Shown piece by piece: positions 8,932-17,838 of a stretch of DNA of 49,291 nucleotides. The DNA comes from Paludibacteraceae bacterium (lineage in GTDB: Bacteria > Bacteroidota > Bacteroidia > Bacteroidales > Paludibacteraceae): the NCBI GenBank assembly GCA_017446455.1, contig JAFSQV010000084.1, positions 1-49,291 of the forward strand. Direction: 5' to 3'. The notes under the pieces were generated by a model. The model was not told where the DNA came from. It saw nothing but the letters and a program-made list of their open reading frames with translations, and did not search any database. The translations under genes were made by a program, and so were the position numbers. Numbering within the stretch: position 1 is the first letter of the stretch; each line of letters starts with the position of its first letter.

Positions 8932-10800
8932 CTATTTTGCGTGTAAATCAATTGCTCCGGCTATCTCAGTACTGATCTCGCCGGTAGGATTGTTGATCTC
9001 ATCGATCGCGGTGTAGACACGAACGAAATCAATCGTCGGCAGACTAACTGACTGTCCGCTCGCATCTACAGCCCACGAAATATCAAAACTCGTACCTCCT
9101 ATATCCGTATTGGGTTTATTATCCACATAGCCGAAGTCCAAGATACGCTGTACCACCTGTCCGCTTATCGTCTGAGTCTGCGAGGGCAGTTTGGCGCCGT
9201 AGAGCGTGTACTCGTCCTCTGCAATCCACTGCGGGTAGTACGGTTGCTTATGGAAGGGGTTTTGGATCGTGTCCCCGGCGCGCGTGTAAGTCTTTTGATA
9301 GAGATGGTTGGTCTGCGGATCGTCATACAGACAGCCTTTTAACTCATACCACGTGTCGTCCGGTTTTCCATTCCCGTTCTCATCGCGGCTGACGAGCACG
9401 ATGCCCGGTTCGGAACTACCATAGACCGTGCTTCCGGTCATATAATAGGCATTCCCAAGAATCTGAATGTCACAGCCTTCTTGGTTCTCCACCGCGTGGT
9501 CAAAACCGAAGGTGATATATCCGCCCCACCCGCCTAAGCACACCATGCCGCCGGCATTGTTGGCAATCGCTTGCTCACACTTACGACACATCGTCTCGGC
9601 ATCGTCGCCTTCAACGTATTTAGGCAACTCATTGACGAACTGGCCCATACCCGGCAGGTATTCATACACGTGAGCGAGATAGCTGTGCACATCTTCGTGC
9701 GAACCCGTATCCGGCGCCAAGGTATACTCGCCCGTCACGCGGCATAGATGACCGGGGATGTCGCCCGTCAGCGCACGCCAATGCTCGCGACCGTCGTAGC
9801 TGTAGCAATGCAGCACACCCGACGAGACATAGTTCTTCGCGTCTGTGATGTACAATACATCCGTCATCGCCAAAAGCCCGTAGGGGTGCTCGTAGTTTTT
9901 TATGTCTATCGGCTGGGGCTGTTCTGTAAAGTCTATCGTGGAGAACGCCCGCAGTGTATTGGTCTCATTATCAATCACATACGCGGTGTTGCCGCATATA
10001 GAGATATTGGAACATGCCGTCTGTATCCGCTTAAGGGCAGTAGTAAAGTCTAGGATTACCAGGTAAGGCTTCGCATCCGCATAGTTTCCTTGGCAGCAAA
10101 CCCATAGATGGTTCATGTTATCCACGCGAACGCGTGTCGGATTGAGACCAACGTTTATCTTTTGCGTCTCGGTGAAGGTCGCGAGGTCAATGACAGAGAG
10201 CGTGGAGTCATAGCGGTTCGTGAGATATCCACCGGAATTAGCCACAAAGAGTTGGTTGCCTACCACGCATAGTTCGTCGGGTTGATGGCCCACTTTGACT
10301 TCCCGCGTGACGGTGAGCGTCGCCGTGTCTACTTCGTAGACTGAACCGAGCATGTCGGGATCGGCTACCGAACCCACATACGCGCTGACGTACATCTTAT
10401 CGCCCTTGAAGGCCAAGTAGCGGCAGTTCGAGATATCCACCTTCGCGATGTGTCGTCCCTTCAGGTCCATCACCTCCACTTTATGCGAGCAGTTGATGAC
10501 GGCATAGAGCCGGCCGCCGTATTGCTGGATATCATTCCCCACATCGCCGAGTTCCTTCACCTGCTTGGGATTCATCGCCCCGTACCAGTTGGCATAATAG
10601 TCGCCATCGTGCAGGTTAATATAGTCCAAGCGGGCTTTGTTCGAGCCCATATTTCCCTCGCAGAGCACGTATAGCCCACCCTTGCGCACTTCATCCGTGA
10701 CGTGCGTGCCAATCGTCGGATAGACGATCTCATCGCCCCTGCAGCCCATAAGGAGCAAGGAGCCAAGAGCAAGGATTAATATCTGAAAGCGACGGTACAT
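8932..10800 (-). CDS. btuG: BtuG-like surface lipoprotein: beta-propeller plus large C-terminal domain
   Basis: The protein has 622 residues. MYRRFQILILALGSLLLMGC is a lipoprotein signal with the Cys at 20. Residues about 35-355 form a YncE/DUF5074-like beta-propeller (repeats such as GGRLYAVINCSHKVEVMDLKG, VGNQLFVANSGG, DNMNHLWVCCQGN, CGNTAYVIDNETNTLRAF). This is the fold of BtuG, the surface lipoprotein that captures cobalamin and lids BtuB. Residues about 370-622 are a second module (GGMVCLGGWGGYITFGFDHAVENQ; SSEPGIVLVSRDENGNGKPDDTWYELKG) that I know as part of separate Bacteroidota cell-surface proteins. BtuG proteins as I remember them are near 350-400 residues, so this one is enlarged. 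The start overlaps the 3' end of the receptor gene by 25 bp, so the two are coupled. Confidence 0.88.
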   Translation of the reverse strand: MYRRFQILILALGSLLLMGCRGDEIVYPTIGTHVTDEVRKGGLYVLCEGNMGSNKARLDYINLHDGDYYANWYGAMNPKQVKELGDVGNDIQQYGGRLYAVINCSHKVEVMDLKGRHIAKVDISNCRYLAFKGDKMYVSAYVGSVADPDMLGSVYEVDTATLTVTREVKVGHQPDELCVVGNQLFVANSGGYLTNRYDSTLSVIDLATFTETQKINVGLNPTRVRVDNMNHLWVCCQGNYADAKPYLVILDFTTALKRIQTACSNISICGNTAYVIDNETNTLRAFSTIDFTEQPQPIDIKNYEHPYGLLAMTDVLYITDAKNYVSSGVLHCYSYDGREHWRALTGDIPGHLCRVTGEYTLAPDTGSHEDVHSYLAHVYEYLPGMGQFVNELPKYVEGDDAETMCRKCEQAIANNAGGMVCLGGWGGYITFGFDHAVENQEGCDIQILGNAYYMTGSTVYGSSEPGIVLVSRDENGNGKPDDTWYELKGCLYDDPQTNHLYQKTYTRAGDTIQNPFHKQPYYPQWIAEDEYTLYGAKLPSQTQTISGQVVQRILDFGYVDNKPNTDIGGTSFDISWAVDASGQSVSLPTIDFVRVYTAIDEINNPTGEISTEIAGAIDLHAK

Positions 10801-12794
10801 CGTATGTTTTGTTTGGGCATCGGATAGTTCCGGATGACTTCGTAGTCCTGTCCGAGCATGTTATTGAGTTCAATATTGGCCTTGAGCCAGTAGTTTCTAT
10901 CTGTCTGAATACACCATTCGGCGTATACCATCAGGTCGTGCGTATACCATGGAAGCACCTCGTTATAGACCGTGTTTTCCTGCTGGCAGTAGCGTTTGCC
11001 GACGTAGATGAAGGAGTAGTTGAAACCATAATGGTCTCCGCGCTTACTCTTCCAGTCCAGTCCGCCGACCACACTGCCGCTGTGCCAAGGGATATAGGGA
11101 ATCTGATGACCGTAATAGGTGTCCTCGGGGTTGGTGACATCAATCGCCGTCTGGTAGGTGTAGTTGAGTCGCGCGCGGAGCGTGAAGTTTTTCGGCAGGA
11201 AGAAAGAGAAATCTGCATGTGCGTCCACGCCGTTGATCTTAACCGTGCCGAGATTGAGCATCGTCCAGCGGAACTGCTGTCCCTTCGGGTACGCGATGAT
11301 CTTATCCGTCACGCGGTTGTAGTAATACGAGAGCGAGGCATCTATCTGATAGACCTTCTTGCTCACACGATAGGCCACCTCTATCGAATGCTGGCGCGCC
11401 AACTCCGGGCGTAAGTCGGCATTGCCCAGATCGGTATAATAGAGGTCGTTGAAAGTCGGATAGCGGTAACTCTGTTTGTAGAAGGCATTGATACTCAGGT
11501 CAATCGCCGGATACGGGCGCAGCGAGAAGAAGATACCCGGCGTCACGCGCGGCGTGTTTTGGTCCACCGCCGTCATCAGTATTGAAGCCTGAAGACGCAG
11601 GTATTCCTGAATATTCATCGCCGTAGCGGCACTGAGCCAGTGACTGTGACGGTTGAAATGCTCGGGTTCGGCCTCGATGAGCAAATTGCTTCGGTCAAGC
11701 ACATTATACTGGTAGTCATACGCCAGCGAAGCGTCCCACCAGTTAAAGATTTGTACTTTATTCGCAAAGGAGAAATAGAGTTCCTGTTGCAAGTACTCAT
11801 TGTCGGACGGCAGCAGGCGTTCGTCGTAGTTCTTATAGTGCGTGTAGTCGTTCGCCCACTTGGCTAAGACACGCGTACTCCAGCGGTTAAACCACTCGTC
11901 TTGCCACTCGGCCTGAATGAAGTTATTGCGGTCCCGGAGGCGCTCTCCGTTTCGCCAGACATTATTTACAATCGCGCCCGGAATACCACGCTCGGACCAG
12001 TAGTTATAGGCATGGACGCGGAAGAACCCCGTCGTGCTGTAGTAGTCATGCAAACCTCCCTCTACCCGCACGGCATTGATGTCGCCGTTTTGGCGGATAG
12101 CCGTCGTGTCATAGGCTACTTCGCCCGTAGGCAGTACGCGGCGATAGCGGAAGGGGTACTTGCCATCCGAATAGACATATTCCGCATCGAAATTGAGGGA
12201 GAGGGTCTCCGTGAGTTTGAGATCGAAGCCTATATTCGGGTTGGCGAGCGCAAACGAACCACACCGCATTTGCGCGCGCACATGCACGCGTTCCTTATCT
12301 TTAAAATAAGGCCTGCGAGTCGTCAGATAGACATTTCCCGCCGAACCAAACTCTCGCGCAGACTGGAAGATATCGGATTTCTGGCCTTTATAGAGTTGGA
12401 TCTGCTCCATATTATCGAGCGAGAAACGGCCTAAGTCCACTTGTCCGTTTTGGGCATTTCCCAGTTGCACGCCGTTATAATAGACCGCCGTGTGCTGGCT
12501 ACCCATAGACCGCACATTGATGGTCTTGATACCTCCTACTCCGCCATAATCCTTCAATTGTACGCCTGAGAAATAACGCAAAGCGTCCGCCACGTTGAGT
12601 GCATTGAGTCGCTCCAACTGCGCGCCCTTAAGAGTCTGCGGGACGATGACGTCTTTGGTGAGTGCACGCGCCGTGACCTCAACCTCCTCGATGCGGAAGT
12701 CGCGGTATAACGAATCGAGCTCTGCCTCGCTCATCGCGAGAACAGAGGTAGCACAAAGTGCAAGAATCAGTATGAGTGACGTACGTCTTATCAT
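10776..12794 (-). CDS. btuB: TonB-dependent outer-membrane receptor, BtuB-like (cobalamin)
   Basis: The protein has 672 residues. A signal peptide (MIRRTSLILILALCATSVLA) is followed by the Ton box region IEEVEVTAR, a plug domain (about 45-165: NVADALRYFSGVQLKDYGGVGGIKTINVRSMGSQHTAVYYNGVQLGNAQNGQVDLGRFSL), then a 22-strand barrel ending in Phe-Arg-Tyr. There is no CarboxypepD regulatory domain at the N-terminus, as in BtuB and unlike SusC. Substrate assignment rests on the cobalamin riboswitch directly upstream and the BtuG-like partner downstream. Transport would need TonB/ExbBD, which are not in this window. The ATG at 12794 is 17 nt after the riboswitch hairpin at 12811-12824. Confidence 0.9.
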   Translation of the reverse strand: MIRRTSLILILALCATSVLAMSEAELDSLYRDFRIEEVEVTARALTKDVIVPQTLKGAQLERLNALNVADALRYFSGVQLKDYGGVGGIKTINVRSMGSQHTAVYYNGVQLGNAQNGQVDLGRFSLDNMEQIQLYKGQKSDIFQSAREFGSAGNVYLTTRRPYFKDKERVHVRAQMRCGSFALANPNIGFDLKLTETLSLNFDAEYVYSDGKYPFRYRRVLPTGEVAYDTTAIRQNGDINAVRVEGGLHDYYSTTGFFRVHAYNYWSERGIPGAIVNNVWRNGERLRDRNNFIQAEWQDEWFNRWSTRVLAKWANDYTHYKNYDERLLPSDNEYLQQELYFSFANKVQIFNWWDASLAYDYQYNVLDRSNLLIEAEPEHFNRHSHWLSAATAMNIQEYLRLQASILMTAVDQNTPRVTPGIFFSLRPYPAIDLSINAFYKQSYRYPTFNDLYYTDLGNADLRPELARQHSIEVAYRVSKKVYQIDASLSYYYNRVTDKIIAYPKGQQFRWTMLNLGTVKINGVDAHADFSFFLPKNFTLRARLNYTYQTAIDVTNPEDTYYGHQIPYIPWHSGSVVGGLDWKSKRGDHYGFNYSFIYVGKRYCQQENTVYNEVLPWYTHDLMVYAEWCIQTDRNYWLKANIELNNMLGQDYEVIRNYPMPKQNIRCTVAFRY

Positions 12795-12810
12795 GGGTTT
12801 GTCCTATTCC

Positions 12811-12920
12811 TGGAGGACGCTCCATTATGCAAAGAGGAAGCGATCTGACTTAGGTCCTTCGACCATCACAGTTGCCGGTCAGTCCGGGATTCTCACCCGC
12901 GTTCTCTTCGAAGTCTTTGC
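12811..12920 (-). promoter_or_regulatory. Cobalamin (B12) riboswitch controlling the btuB operon
   Basis: Read on the minus strand, a 7-bp P1 stem GCAAAGA (12914-12920) pairs with TCTTTGC (12829-12835). It encloses the hallmark core GGGTGAGAATCCCGGACTG and the B12-box-like CCGGCAACTGT, then GGTCGAAGGACC and AAGTCAGA. Next is a hairpin TGGAG-CGTC-CTCCA (12811-12824), a candidate P13 whose loop could make the kissing contact. The ATG follows 16 nt later, so ligand-dependent masking of translation initiation is the likely output; no U-tract terminator is visible. The short form without a large peripheral P7-P11 extension resembles compact class-II cobalamin riboswitches. The element fills almost all of the 129-bp gap, and no promoter box is seen between it and the DUF1846 gene. 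Confidence 0.92.
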
Positions 12921-12923
12921 TAT

Positions 12924-14405
12924 CTATTTTTTAGCAGGATCGGTTGTTAAATCAATTCCTAATTTCTTAAATGTCTTCCAATCTACCTCCTTGAGCATCA
13001 CCGTCGAATGCGCTTGGCAGCCTTTGAGCAGCGGCAGGGTCTCGAGTGCTTTGCGGCAGCTCTCATCTTGCAGCGAGAGCACCGACAGCGCCACTAACAC
13101 CTCATCCGTATGCAAACGCGGGTTCTGACCGTGCAGGTAAGAGATCTTGGTACGCTGTATCGGCTCGATAAACTTCTCCGGGATCAAGCGTATGTCGTGA
13201 TCGATGCCCGCCAGCTCCTTCATCGCGTTGAGCAGCAACGCAGCGGACGAGCCCAGGAGGTCTCCGGCTTCCGAGGTAATGATTTGACCATTCGGCAGTT
13301 CGATAGCAGCTGCATGAGCAAACACACCGTCGTGCAGCGCACCGGTCAACGCTCTGCGCTCACGGGCTGCTACGGTCGTTCGGCGGTAAGCCGTCGTGAT
13401 ACCCGCTTGCTGCATGAGCAGAGCGATTTTCTTGATCTCCGCATCGTTGCATGCACCGTTGGCCATGTGGCACAGCGACTGGAAATAACGGCGGATGATC
13501 TCCTGTTTACTGGCTTCGCGGACCGCATTATCATCGCTGATACAGAAACCCACCATGTTCACACCCATGTTCGTCGGCGACTTATACGGGCTCTGGCCGT
13601 AGATCGAGGTAAAGAGCGCATCCAGGACGGGGTAGATCTCCACATCGCGGTTGTAGTTCACCGCCGTCTTGCCGTAGGCTTCCAGGTGGAAGGGATCGAT
13701 CATGTTGACGTCCTGCAGGTCCGCCGTCGCTGCCTCATAGGCCACGTTCAGCGGGTGCTTGAGCGGCAGGTTCCACACCGGGAAGGTCTCGAACTTCGCA
13801 TAGCCGGCTTCGCGTCCGCGCGCATGCTCGTTGTAGAGTTGGCTCAGGCACACCGCCATCTTACCGCTTCCGGGACCCGGCGCAGTCACCACCACCAGTG
13901 GGCGCGTCGTCTCCACGAAGTCATTCTTGCCGAAACCGTCTTCCGACGCGATGAGGTCCACGTTATGCGGATAGCCGTCGATGATATAGTGGTAGTACAC
14001 ACGGATACCTTTGCGCTCCAAGCGCTGACGATACGCGTCCGCCGAACGCTGGCCGGCATAATGCGTGATGACCACCGACGACACCACGAATCCGCGGGCC
14101 ATAAAGGCCTCGCGCAGACGCAGCACGTCTTCGTCGTAGGTGATGCCTAAGTCCTGACGCACCTTGTTACGCTCGATATCATCCGCAGAGATGACGATGA
14201 TGATCTCCAGCGAGTCCTGCAGCTGCGTTAACATCTGCAGTTTACTGTCCGGCATAAAACCGGGCAGTACCCTACTCGCATGCAGGTCGTCGAACAGTTT
14301 ACCACCTAACTCAAGATACAGCTTGTTGCCAAACTGCGCGATGCGCTCGCGGATATGCTCCGACTGGATACGGATATATTTATCATTGTCAAAAGCAGTA
14401 TCCAT
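12924..14405 (-). CDS. DUF1846 domain-containing protein
   Basis: The protein has 493 residues, the usual length for the DUF1846 (UPF0371) family, which is cytosolic and of unknown biochemical role. The family pattern is clear across the length: MDTAFDNDKYIRIQSEHIRERIAQF, KLYLELGGKLFDDLHASRVLPGF, APGPGSGKMAVCLSQLY (a phosphate-loop-like GPGSGK near residues 180-186), GVNMVGFCISDD and SAALLLNAMKELAGI. The gene starts 2 bp after the stop of the tyrosine-kinase gene, so it ends the exopolysaccharide operon. The B12 riboswitch begins right after its stop codon. I have no evidence that it takes part in either process. Confidence 0.93.
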   Translation of the reverse strand: MDTAFDNDKYIRIQSEHIRERIAQFGNKLYLELGGKLFDDLHASRVLPGFMPDSKLQMLTQLQDSLEIIIVISADDIERNKVRQDLGITYDEDVLRLREAFMARGFVVSSVVITHYAGQRSADAYRQRLERKGIRVYYHYIIDGYPHNVDLIASEDGFGKNDFVETTRPLVVVTAPGPGSGKMAVCLSQLYNEHARGREAGYAKFETFPVWNLPLKHPLNVAYEAATADLQDVNMIDPFHLEAYGKTAVNYNRDVEIYPVLDALFTSIYGQSPYKSPTNMGVNMVGFCISDDNAVREASKQEIIRRYFQSLCHMANGACNDAEIKKIALLMQQAGITTAYRRTTVAARERRALTGALHDGVFAHAAAIELPNGQIITSEAGDLLGSSAALLLNAMKELAGIDHDIRLIPEKFIEPIQRTKISYLHGQNPRLHTDEVLVALSVLSLQDESCRKALETLPLLKGCQAHSTVMLKEVDWKTFKKLGIDLTTDPAKK

Positions 14406-14407
14406 CG

Positions 14408-17065
14408 TTATGCTTTATTGTTTTTATTCTTTTCGTTCTCCTGCGACTCCTCATCGTCCTCGTCGTGGTGGTAGTAGTAATACGAGCGATATGCCTTATC
14501 GTCCTTCACGAGTTTGCCGTAGATCTTGCCGTATAACTTACCGTAGCGACTTGTCTTGGAGTGACCGCCATAGCCGTAGCCATATCCGCCGTAACCGCCA
14601 TAGCCGAAATGACCATAGCCGTAACCGCCATAGCCGCCGTAGCCGTAACCATAACCGGATCCGTAAGAGTGACGACCGGAAGTCGGGATATCCGAGAGAA
14701 CCAATTGGATCTTCTCCGGTTGATCTACCACATCCGATACCTGCTCGAGGGTCTGCTTACAGAACGACTTATTGGTCTGCATACAACGGATCACGTAGAG
14801 ACAAATATCGCTGTGCTCAATGATGGCGTATGCATCCGGCACCAAACCGATAGGCGAAGTATCGATCACCACGAAGTCATATTCCTCACGGGCCTTCTCA
14901 AGAGTCTTGGCCAATTTATCGGAGTGAACCAACTCACCCGGGTTCGGCGGGATAGTACCGGCACGCACGAAGTCGAAGCCAAACGGCGTGTTGTGCACAA
15001 GGATATCTTCTTCCTCCGCCTCTCCGATCAAGTAGTTGGACATACCTGAGCCATTCTCCAGACCTAACTTGGTGTGGATGTTCGGCTTACGAAGGTCGAG
15101 GTCGACGAGTAAGGTCTTCTTTCCGGTCATCGCATACAGGGCAGCGAGGTTGGTAGAGAGGAAGGTCTTACCATCACCGGACTCCGTCGAGGTAACACAT
15201 ATAACCATCTTATCTTTGCGACGCAGCACAAACTCCATACGCGTCCGAATCGCACGAAGCATCTCCGCATAACTGGAGCGGGGCGAGGCACGTACGAGTG
15301 TCGGGTTCTGGCTCTTTGCGTGACGCAAGGTACCGATGAGACGGAAATATTTGAGCTTGACCACATCCTTCGGCGAACGAATCTTGTTATTGAGCAACTC
15401 GCTGAGGATGATCAGAATCATCGGAATAAGGAAGCCGATGATCATATACGTCGAGGTCGTCTTCTTCTTTGCCTTCGCGTTCATGATAGCCGTCGTACGG
15501 GCTTTATCCATGATAGAGTTATCCGGCGTGTTGGAAGCCTTCTGAATCTCGGCTTCTGCACGCTTCTGGAGGAAGAAGGTATAGTAGTTATCGTCAATGC
15601 GGTAGTTACGCTCGATCGCCACCATTTCGAGTTCTTTCTTCGGCAACTGCTTGATCGAGTACTCCACTTCCTTATAACGGTTTGCGAGGTCGGCTTTCTC
15701 GATCTCCAGCGAAGCACGCATAGAGGTCACCACTTCTTCGATAGCGGTCTTGACGTTCTCGATATCCTTGGTATATTTCGCGTAGTACACGTTCTTCTCC
15801 GTCAACTCGCCGCGCTGGATACGCAAGTCGTTGAGCTGTTGCACAAGGCCCACCAAAATCGGTTCATCCACGCCCATGGTCGTCGGAGCGATGACGGCGC
15901 CTTTCTCGATGTTATCGTGGATATACTTGATCAAGTAGTCAAAATAGGTCTCACGCAAGCGGAGTTCCATCGACTGCTGGTCATACGCTGCCACTTGTCC
16001 CATGAGCTGACCGGCATAGGAGTTGACATCGACGAACTTGTTCTCCTGACGGAAATTGGTCATCGCACCTTCGCTCACTTGCAAGGAAGACTGCAAGTTA
16101 TTCAACTGCTCGTTGATGAAGCGGATAGAGTTCTCGGCTACTTCGTTCTTCTGCTCGAGGTTCTGCAACAGGTAAATCTTTGCCAATTTATCAATGAACT
16201 CGCAGTCGCGTTGCGGCGTCTCACTGACGAGCGAAAGGGCCAACACAGTAGATCCTTCCGTCACAAAGGACAGCTGGAGACGACTCATAAACTCATCCAC
16301 CAGCGACTCATGGCTACGGAAGCGGAAATATATCTTTCCGTTATTGGTCATCAGTTCCGTCGGGAAGATCTTTCCGTCGAAATACGGACAATGAATCGGT
16401 TCGCCATAGTTAGCGTCGATTTCCAGATAAAAGTTCTCGTTGGTGGACGAAATATGCATCGAGCCGTCATGATGGAAGTTCACTTGATAGAGGATCTCGT
16501 ACGCACGCGGGTCTATACGGGTAGCCTCCACCACAATCGGCGTCTGGCGGTAAAGTTGGCGGGTCTTGAAGCGTCCCTGCGTGATATACTCTACGTTGAG
16601 GAACGGCAGCGAGTCCACTACTCTACTCATCAGGTCATACGAGCCGAGCATGATCATCTGGTTGTTCACGTTCTTGTAGCCCGCATCCACACCGAAACCG
16701 CTCATCAGCGCCGACGCCGACGTTCCGTACGTCGCGCTCTCCTTGATGACGATGGTGCCCTGCGAGTAATACGTAGGTATCCAGCGTCTGTTCTTGAGCA
16801 TCGCTAAACCCAACGCGATCACGAGTGCGATCACGAACAGGTACCAATAATGCAGGAACGTGAATAGCCACTCCAGCGGATTGAAGTTCAGACTGCTTTC
16901 CTCGTCATCGCCCTGCTGCTGCGGGTCCTGCTGATAATACTGCTGGTTACCGCCCTGATAGTAATACTGGTTGTTTCCGCCCGGGTTGTAGTAATGATTG
17001 TTACTGTTGCCCGGCGTGTAATAGGCGTTATTGCTGCCCGGATTGTAATATTGATTATTTGCCAT
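14408..17065 (-). CDS. Wzc-like polysaccharide co-polymerase / bacterial tyrosine autokinase with Tyr-rich tails
   Basis: The protein has 885 residues and controls export or chain length of an exopolysaccharide. Residues 1-55 are an unusual Asn/Tyr/Gln-rich head made of roughly 10-residue repeats (NNxYYxPG type, 11 Tyr in 50 residues). The first membrane helix (about 70-95) is followed by a Wzz-type periplasmic domain, coiled coil, and GNVR-like region; the second helix is STYMIIGFLIPMILIILSEL near 545. The BY-kinase domain has Walker A SGDGKT (629-634), Walker A-prime LLVDLDLR near 652-659 and Walker B VVIDTSP near 732. The tail (797-885) has 20 Tyr, first as YG repeats and then as an RSYYYYHH cluster before an acidic/Lys end. 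Tyr-cluster tails are the autophosphorylation site of this family; this one is long. It lies 5 bp after a Wza-like gene. Confidence 0.95.
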   Translation of the reverse strand: MANNQYYNPGSNNAYYTPGNSNNHYYNPGGNNQYYYQGGNQQYYQQDPQQQGDDEESSLNFNPLEWLFTFLHYWYLFVIALVIALGLAMLKNRRWIPTYYSQGTIVIKESATYGTSASALMSGFGVDAGYKNVNNQMIMLGSYDLMSRVVDSLPFLNVEYITQGRFKTRQLYRQTPIVVEATRIDPRAYEILYQVNFHHDGSMHISSTNENFYLEIDANYGEPIHCPYFDGKIFPTELMTNNGKIYFRFRSHESLVDEFMSRLQLSFVTEGSTVLALSLVSETPQRDCEFIDKLAKIYLLQNLEQKNEVAENSIRFINEQLNNLQSSLQVSEGAMTNFRQENKFVDVNSYAGQLMGQVAAYDQQSMELRLRETYFDYLIKYIHDNIEKGAVIAPTTMGVDEPILVGLVQQLNDLRIQRGELTEKNVYYAKYTKDIENVKTAIEEVVTSMRASLEIEKADLANRYKEVEYSIKQLPKKELEMVAIERNYRIDDNYYTFFLQKRAEAEIQKASNTPDNSIMDKARTTAIMNAKAKKKTTSTYMIIGFLIPMILIILSELLNNKIRSPKDVVKLKYFRLIGTLRHAKSQNPTLVRASPRSSYAEMLRAIRTRMEFVLRRKDKMVICVTSTESGDGKTFLSTNLAALYAMTGKKTLLVDLDLRKPNIHTKLGLENGSGMSNYLIGEAEEEDILVHNTPFGFDFVRAGTIPPNPGELVHSDKLAKTLEKAREEYDFVVIDTSPIGLVPDAYAIIEHSDICLYVIRCMQTNKSFCKQTLEQVSDVVDQPEKIQLVLSDIPTSGRHSYGSGYGYGYGGYGGYGYGHFGYGGYGGYGYGYGGHSKTSRYGKLYGKIYGKLVKDDKAYRSYYYYHHDEDDEESQENEKNKNNKA

Positions 17066-17070
17066 AATCT

Positions 17071-17838
17071 TTATTTATATAGATATGCCACATAGTTGAG
17101 TACCGTCGTCAGGAGCGCCACCGAGCTGGTGATCAGGCCCAGGAAACCCGTATAAGTCGGTACTTTATAGAAACTGTCTTTCGTACGCGCTACGTATATC
17201 ACGTCATTCGGATAGATGTAGTAGTATTTCGAATCGATGATGGTGTTCGTTCGCATATCGAACTCCAAGATCTCCGGTTCTTCGCCGTTGTCATGCGGAC
17301 GGATGATACGTATGTGACGGCGGTCACCGCTGTTCATCACGTCACCCGTCATCGCGAGAGCCTGGAAGATATTCATCTTCTCCTTATATACGTAGAACTG
17401 GCCTGCGCGGGCATCACCTACTACAGAGAAATACTTGTTATACAACGACACCTTCACATCCGCATCCGGGATGATCTCTCGGAATGCTGCCTTTAAGGTG
17501 TCTTGCGCCTCCAGCTCCGTCAGACCTTGTATTTTCACCGGCTTGAGGAAAGGCAGGTCCACCGTTCCGTCCTCATACACGCGGTAGGAGTTGGCGTACT
17601 GGCCATTCGTGATGGTATTGGCGCCTAACATCTTACTCATCGTCTCGTCAAGTGTTATCAGACGATAGATGATCTCGTCATTGACACGGATACGGTAAGG
17701 CTCGTAGGGAACGGAGTCATATACCGGCAGTTTGTTGGATTTGGTCGGTTCTTGCAGATAGCCTATCTGACGATGGCTGTAGCAACTCGACAACAGTACG
17801 GCTACGAGGCCGAAAAGGATAAATCTCATCGTTTTCAT
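17071..17838 (-). CDS. Polysaccharide export lipoprotein (Wza-like), second copy
   Basis: The protein has 255 residues. MKTMRFILFGLVAVLLSSC is a lipoprotein signal with the Cys at 19. The Poly_export domain (PYEPYRIRVNDEIIYRLITLDETMSKML, about 45-135) is followed by an SLBB-like beta-grasp (FSVVGDARAGQFYVYKEKMNIFQALAMTGDVMNSGDRRHIRIIRP). A C-terminal hydrophobic helix (TGFLGLITSSVALLTTVLNYVAYLYK) would be the barrel-forming helix or anchor. It belongs to the outer-membrane secretion channel family. It overlaps the preceding paralogue by 4 bp and is 5 bp from the kinase gene. At 255 residues it is shorter than E. coli Wza (about 380), as is common in Bacteroidota. Confidence 0.93.
   Translation of the reverse strand: MKTMRFILFGLVAVLLSSCYSHRQIGYLQEPTKSNKLPVYDSVPYEPYRIRVNDEIIYRLITLDETMSKMLGANTITNGQYANSYRVYEDGTVDLPFLKPVKIQGLTELEAQDTLKAAFREIIPDADVKVSLYNKYFSVVGDARAGQFYVYKEKMNIFQALAMTGDVMNSGDRRHIRIIRPHDNGEEPEILEFDMRTNTIIDSKYYYIYPNDVIYVARTKDSFYKVPTYTGFLGLITSSVALLTTVLNYVAYLYK

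Noticed and set aside
13110..14150. Open frame of 346 codons on the + strand
   Set aside because: Antisense to the DUF1846 gene; no domain seen.
14561..15049. Short antisense frame over the Tyr/Gly repeat of the kinase
   Set aside because: Its low-complexity peptide is the reverse reading of the YG repeats.
15320..16807. Long open frame of 495 codons on the + strand
   Set aside because: It lies entirely opposite the well-supported kinase gene, has no recognisable domain, and its composition is that of an antisense reading of a high-G+C gene.
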